This document shows positions 59,479 to 64,000 of a DNA stretch of 64,000 nt, piece by piece; position 1 is the first letter of the stretch; the number at the start of each line of letters is the position of its first letter. Made by a program: the position numbers and the translations under genes. A model generated the notes under the pieces. That model was not told where the DNA came from and ran no database searches. It was given only the letters and a program-made list of their open reading frames with translations. Source of the DNA: Kribbella sp. NBC_00382 (lineage in GTDB: Bacteria; Actinomycetota; Actinomycetes; Propionibacteriales; Kribbellaceae); the NCBI RefSeq assembly GCF_036067295.1, contig NZ_CP107954.1, positions 3,968,001-4,032,000 of the forward strand. The letters run 5' to 3'.

Positions 59479-60117
59479 GTGGTCAGCCCTGAAGACCCGG
59501 TTGCGGAACCTCGCCGCCGTGCCGCGCACCTGGGCCCTGAGCGCCGGCGCCCGCTGATCCTGGACGCGGCGCTCGAGGTGTTCTCCGAGCGCGGCTTCGC
59601 CGGTACGACGATGCAGACGGTCGCCGACGCCGCCGGAGTCACCAAACCCGTGGTCTACGACTCGTTTGCCAACCGCGACGAGTTGCTGCTCGCGCTGCTG
59701 GCTCGCGAGGAGCAGCACCTGGTCCTGTCGGTGATGGCCGCGCTGCCGACCGACCCGAGCGTCGGTACGCCGGAGGAGCACGTCCTCGAAGGCCTCACCG
59801 CGTTCCTGGAGACGGCGGCCAAGTCCCCGCAGTCGTGGCGAATCGTCTTCGGAGCCCAGTACGGCGCTGCCCCCGCCGTCGCCGACCGCGTCCGGGCGGC
59901 CCGCGCGTTCCTGGTCGAAGGACTGCGGTTGACCCTCGTGCAATCGTTGCCGGGTGTCACCGATCCCGACGCCAATCTCCCGGTACTGGCCGAAATGCTG
60001 GCCTCGATGACCGAGAGCTGCGCCCGGATGCTCGTCGTCGACGGCACCGACCGCACCCCGGCCCAACTGGCCAAGACCGTCTCCCAAGTGGTCGGCGGCG
60101 GCTTCAGCGCCATCTAG
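59479..60117 (+). CDS. TetR-family regulator
   Basis: 212 residues from GTG 59479; TAGCTT is 6 nt upstream (leaderless). The HTH is at about 25-70 (LILDAALEVFSERGFAGTTMQTVADAAGVTKPVVYDSFANRDELL), and the remaining helices form the ligand domain. It probably represses itself and the divergent SCP2-like gene through the palindrome at 59444. An acyl-CoA or lipid ligand would fit the context but is inferred. Confidence 0.93.
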   Translation: MVSPEDPVAEPRRRAAHLGPERRRPLILDAALEVFSERGFAGTTMQTVADAAGVTKPVVYDSFANRDELLLALLAREEQHLVLSVMAALPTDPSVGTPEEHVLEGLTAFLETAAKSPQSWRIVFGAQYGAAPAVADRVRAARAFLVEGLRLTLVQSLPGVTDPDANLPVLAEMLASMTESCARMLVVDGTDRTPAQLAKTVSQVVGGGFSAI

Positions 60118-60225
60118 GCGGTTACTGTCGCGTCACCCCCACTCTTCGTCACGTTTGGTCACGATCGGCGTTCACTAGTCGGACCGACGGGCGAGAGAGC
60201 GCGGCCACAGATATCGTGGGCGAAC

Positions 60226-62864
<2,639 letters not shown>

Positions 62865-62865
<1 letters not shown>

Positions 62866-63671
62866 TGTTCGGCGATCTGGGAAGGCCGCCCCTCGACGCG
62901 AAGTACCTGCAGGGGCGGCTGGTACGACCTGGCTCGCTGTGGAGTCAGGTCGACGTACTGGCCGAGACGGAGTCGACCAATGCCGTCGTGGCCGCTGCTG
63001 CGCGCTCTGGGGCTGCTGAAGGTCTAGTGGTGGCGGCGGAGTACCAATCGTCCGGGCGTGGACGGCTCGGGCGTACGTGGACGACTCCTGCCCGCTCTGC
63101 GTTGCTCATGTCGGCTCTGCTGCGCCCGACGGGCATCCCCGCGCATCGGTGGCCGTGGTTGGGGCTGATGGTGCCGCTGGCGGTTGCGTCCGCGGTACGT
63201 CGGGTGGGGGAGATCCCTGCGCAGGTGAAGTGGCCTAACGACGTACTGGTCGATGACCGGAAGCTCGCGGGCATCCTGCTGGAGCGGATCGACGGACCGG
63301 CCGCCATTGTCGGCATCGGGCTCAACGTCAGTCTCACAGCGGCTGAGCGGCCTACAGACGTGGCTACGTCGCTAGCGCTGGAGGGTGCTGCGACGACTGA
63401 CCGGAGCACTGTGATGACCGCAGTACTGCGGGAGTTGGCTACTCGCTATCAGACCTGGGTGCAGGCTGACGGGGACCCTGAGGTGATCTTGCCGGACTAC
63501 CGCGAGCTGTCTGCCACTTTCGGGCGACAGGTGCGGGTAGAACTGCCCGGAGGGGTATTCATCGAGGGCACTGCTACCGACCTGGATGCGGATGGTCGGC
63601 TGATAGTGCTCACCGCCGACGGCCCTCGTTCCTTGGCCGCCGGCGATGTCACACACCTACGTACTAGCTAG
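62865..63671 (+). CDS. birA: Biotin-[acetyl-CoA carboxylase] ligase (group I)
   Basis: 268 residues from the ATG overlapping the ppc stop. There is no N-terminal HTH, so it is a group I enzyme without repressor function. Catalytic features: TESTNAVVAAAA, the biotin/AMP loop SSGRGRLGRTWTTPARS, VKWPNDVLVDDRKLAGILLE, VGIGLNVSL and a C-terminal SH3-like domain (about 220-268). It biotinylates the alpha subunits of the acyl-CoA carboxylases, fitting the accD genes nearby. Convergent 8-bp overlap with the MFS small-subunit gene. Confidence 0.94.
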
Positions 63672-63771
63672 TGAACAGCTTTGCTGCGGTGATGAGGGTC
63701 TGGACGATGCCGTAGCCGAGCAGGACGGCTACCAGCGCCCAGGAGATGACGAGCCGGGGAGTCTGGTTCAT
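63664..63771 (-). CDS. Small subunit of an OFA-type MFS transporter
   Basis: 35 residues from ATG 63771 with GGAGG 7 nt upstream. One hydrophobic helix: MNQTPRLVISWALVAVLLGY followed by a short amphipathic tail. Such one-helix proteins are found directly after OFA-family MFS genes in actinomycetes. It overlaps the stop of the transporter gene (ATGA), so it is coupled to it and probably stabilises it. Longer frames starting at 63984 are out-of-frame reading of the transporter gene. Confidence 0.85.
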   Translation of the reverse strand: MNQTPRLVISWALVAVLLGYGIVQTLITAAKLFTS

Positions 63772-64000
63772 TTCGCTGCCTCCGCTGAGGTGGTCTGGCT
63801 GGCCTCGTGGAATCGGTCGGCGACCGGCCGGATCAGCAGATTGGCGATGAAGCCGACCGCCAGCACCCCGACCATGGTGAACAACGCCGGCCGGTAGGCC
63901 GCGGCCGTCAGCGTGCCCGGCTTGCCCTCCCGGTCGAGGAACCCGTTGATGATGAGCGGCCCCGCGACACCCGCCACCGACCATGCGGTCAGTAGCCGGC
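63768..64000 (-). CDS. OFA-family MFS transporter, C-terminal part only
   Basis: The frame is open from the window edge to the stop at 63768-63770, giving the last 76 or so residues. They contain the OFA-type end TAWSVAGVAGPLIINGF (helix 11 region) and a final helix TMVGVLAVGFIANLLIRPV, followed by a charged C-terminus. OFA transporters exchange oxalate, formate or other carboxylates. The 5' part is beyond the window. Its stop overlaps the start of the 35-residue small subunit. Confidence 0.85.
   Translation of the reverse strand, partial: RLLTAWSVAGVAGPLIINGFLDREGKPGTLTAAAYRPALFTMVGVLAVGFIANLLIRPVADRFHEASQTTSAEAAK

Overview
The window is chromosomal DNA of a very G+C-rich Gram-positive actinomycete. 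The signs are frequent GTG starts, ATGA/GTGA stop-start overlaps, an acyl-CoA carboxylase with an epsilon subunit next to maf and near birA, many two-component systems and TetR regulators, secreted proteases, and many genes with a -10 box only 6-7 nt before the start codon (leaderless messages). Codon style and gene content suggest a Nocardioidaceae/Kribbella-like soil organism, but this is inference without a database search. No rRNA, tRNA, CRISPR array, transposase or integrase was seen.

Layout. 1-730: truncated secreted serine hydrolase (reverse). 818-2649: OmpR-type regulator and sensor kinase. 2595-7330: AsnC-type regulator, divergent from two tandem SMP-30/gluconolactonase paralogues, then an overlapping HTH-NTPase-TPR regulator. 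7314-9543: Nramp-like transporter and a membrane protein. 9699-12304: NarL-type kinase/regulator pair. 12419-15955: YdeI-like protein, double GNAT, MMPL transporter. 16130-22217: assimilatory nitrite operon (nitrate/nitrite transporter, nirB, nirD, uroporphyrinogen-III synthase fused to a winged helix, sirohydrochlorin chelatase), supplying both enzyme and siroheme. 22227-27084: DUF6891-like protein, epimerase, lipoprotein, acyltransferase, ECF sigma factor and its membrane partner.

27096-34797 is the accessory highlight: a three-gene reverse operon (TerB-domain protein, BREX-like P-loop ATPase, SF2 helicase) matching the architecture of the Shango anti-phage system. Its helicase carries an unusual C-terminal DEDDh exonuclease, helical region and BRCT domain. 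The block has a hairpin leader and a 23-bp tandem repeat on its upstream side, and is flanked by an imperfect direct repeat of the 3' end of the neighbouring MerR gene, suggesting an old insertion or duplication.

34798-39881: LiuR-like MerR regulator with a clear dyad operator, acyl-CoA dehydrogenase, acyl-CoA carboxyltransferase, HpcH/HpaI aldolase, and a P-loop-less CobW paralogue under a Zur-box-like palindrome. 40069-45657: serine hydrolase, XRE-like regulator, secreted chymotrypsin-fold protease with FN3 and P domains, Eis-like acetyltransferase. 45716-49842: tightly overlapping DUF4129-MoxR-DUF58 operon. 49839-54078: TetR/MFS pair with repeated operators, YjbR protein, conserved hypothetical, membrane-anchored zinc metallopeptidase. 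54157-64000: DUF885 peptidase, Maf-methyltransferase fusion, accE/accD carboxylase, SCP2-like protein and divergent TetR with a three-half-site operator, PEP carboxylase, biotin ligase, and the end of an OFA-type MFS transporter with its 35-residue small subunit.
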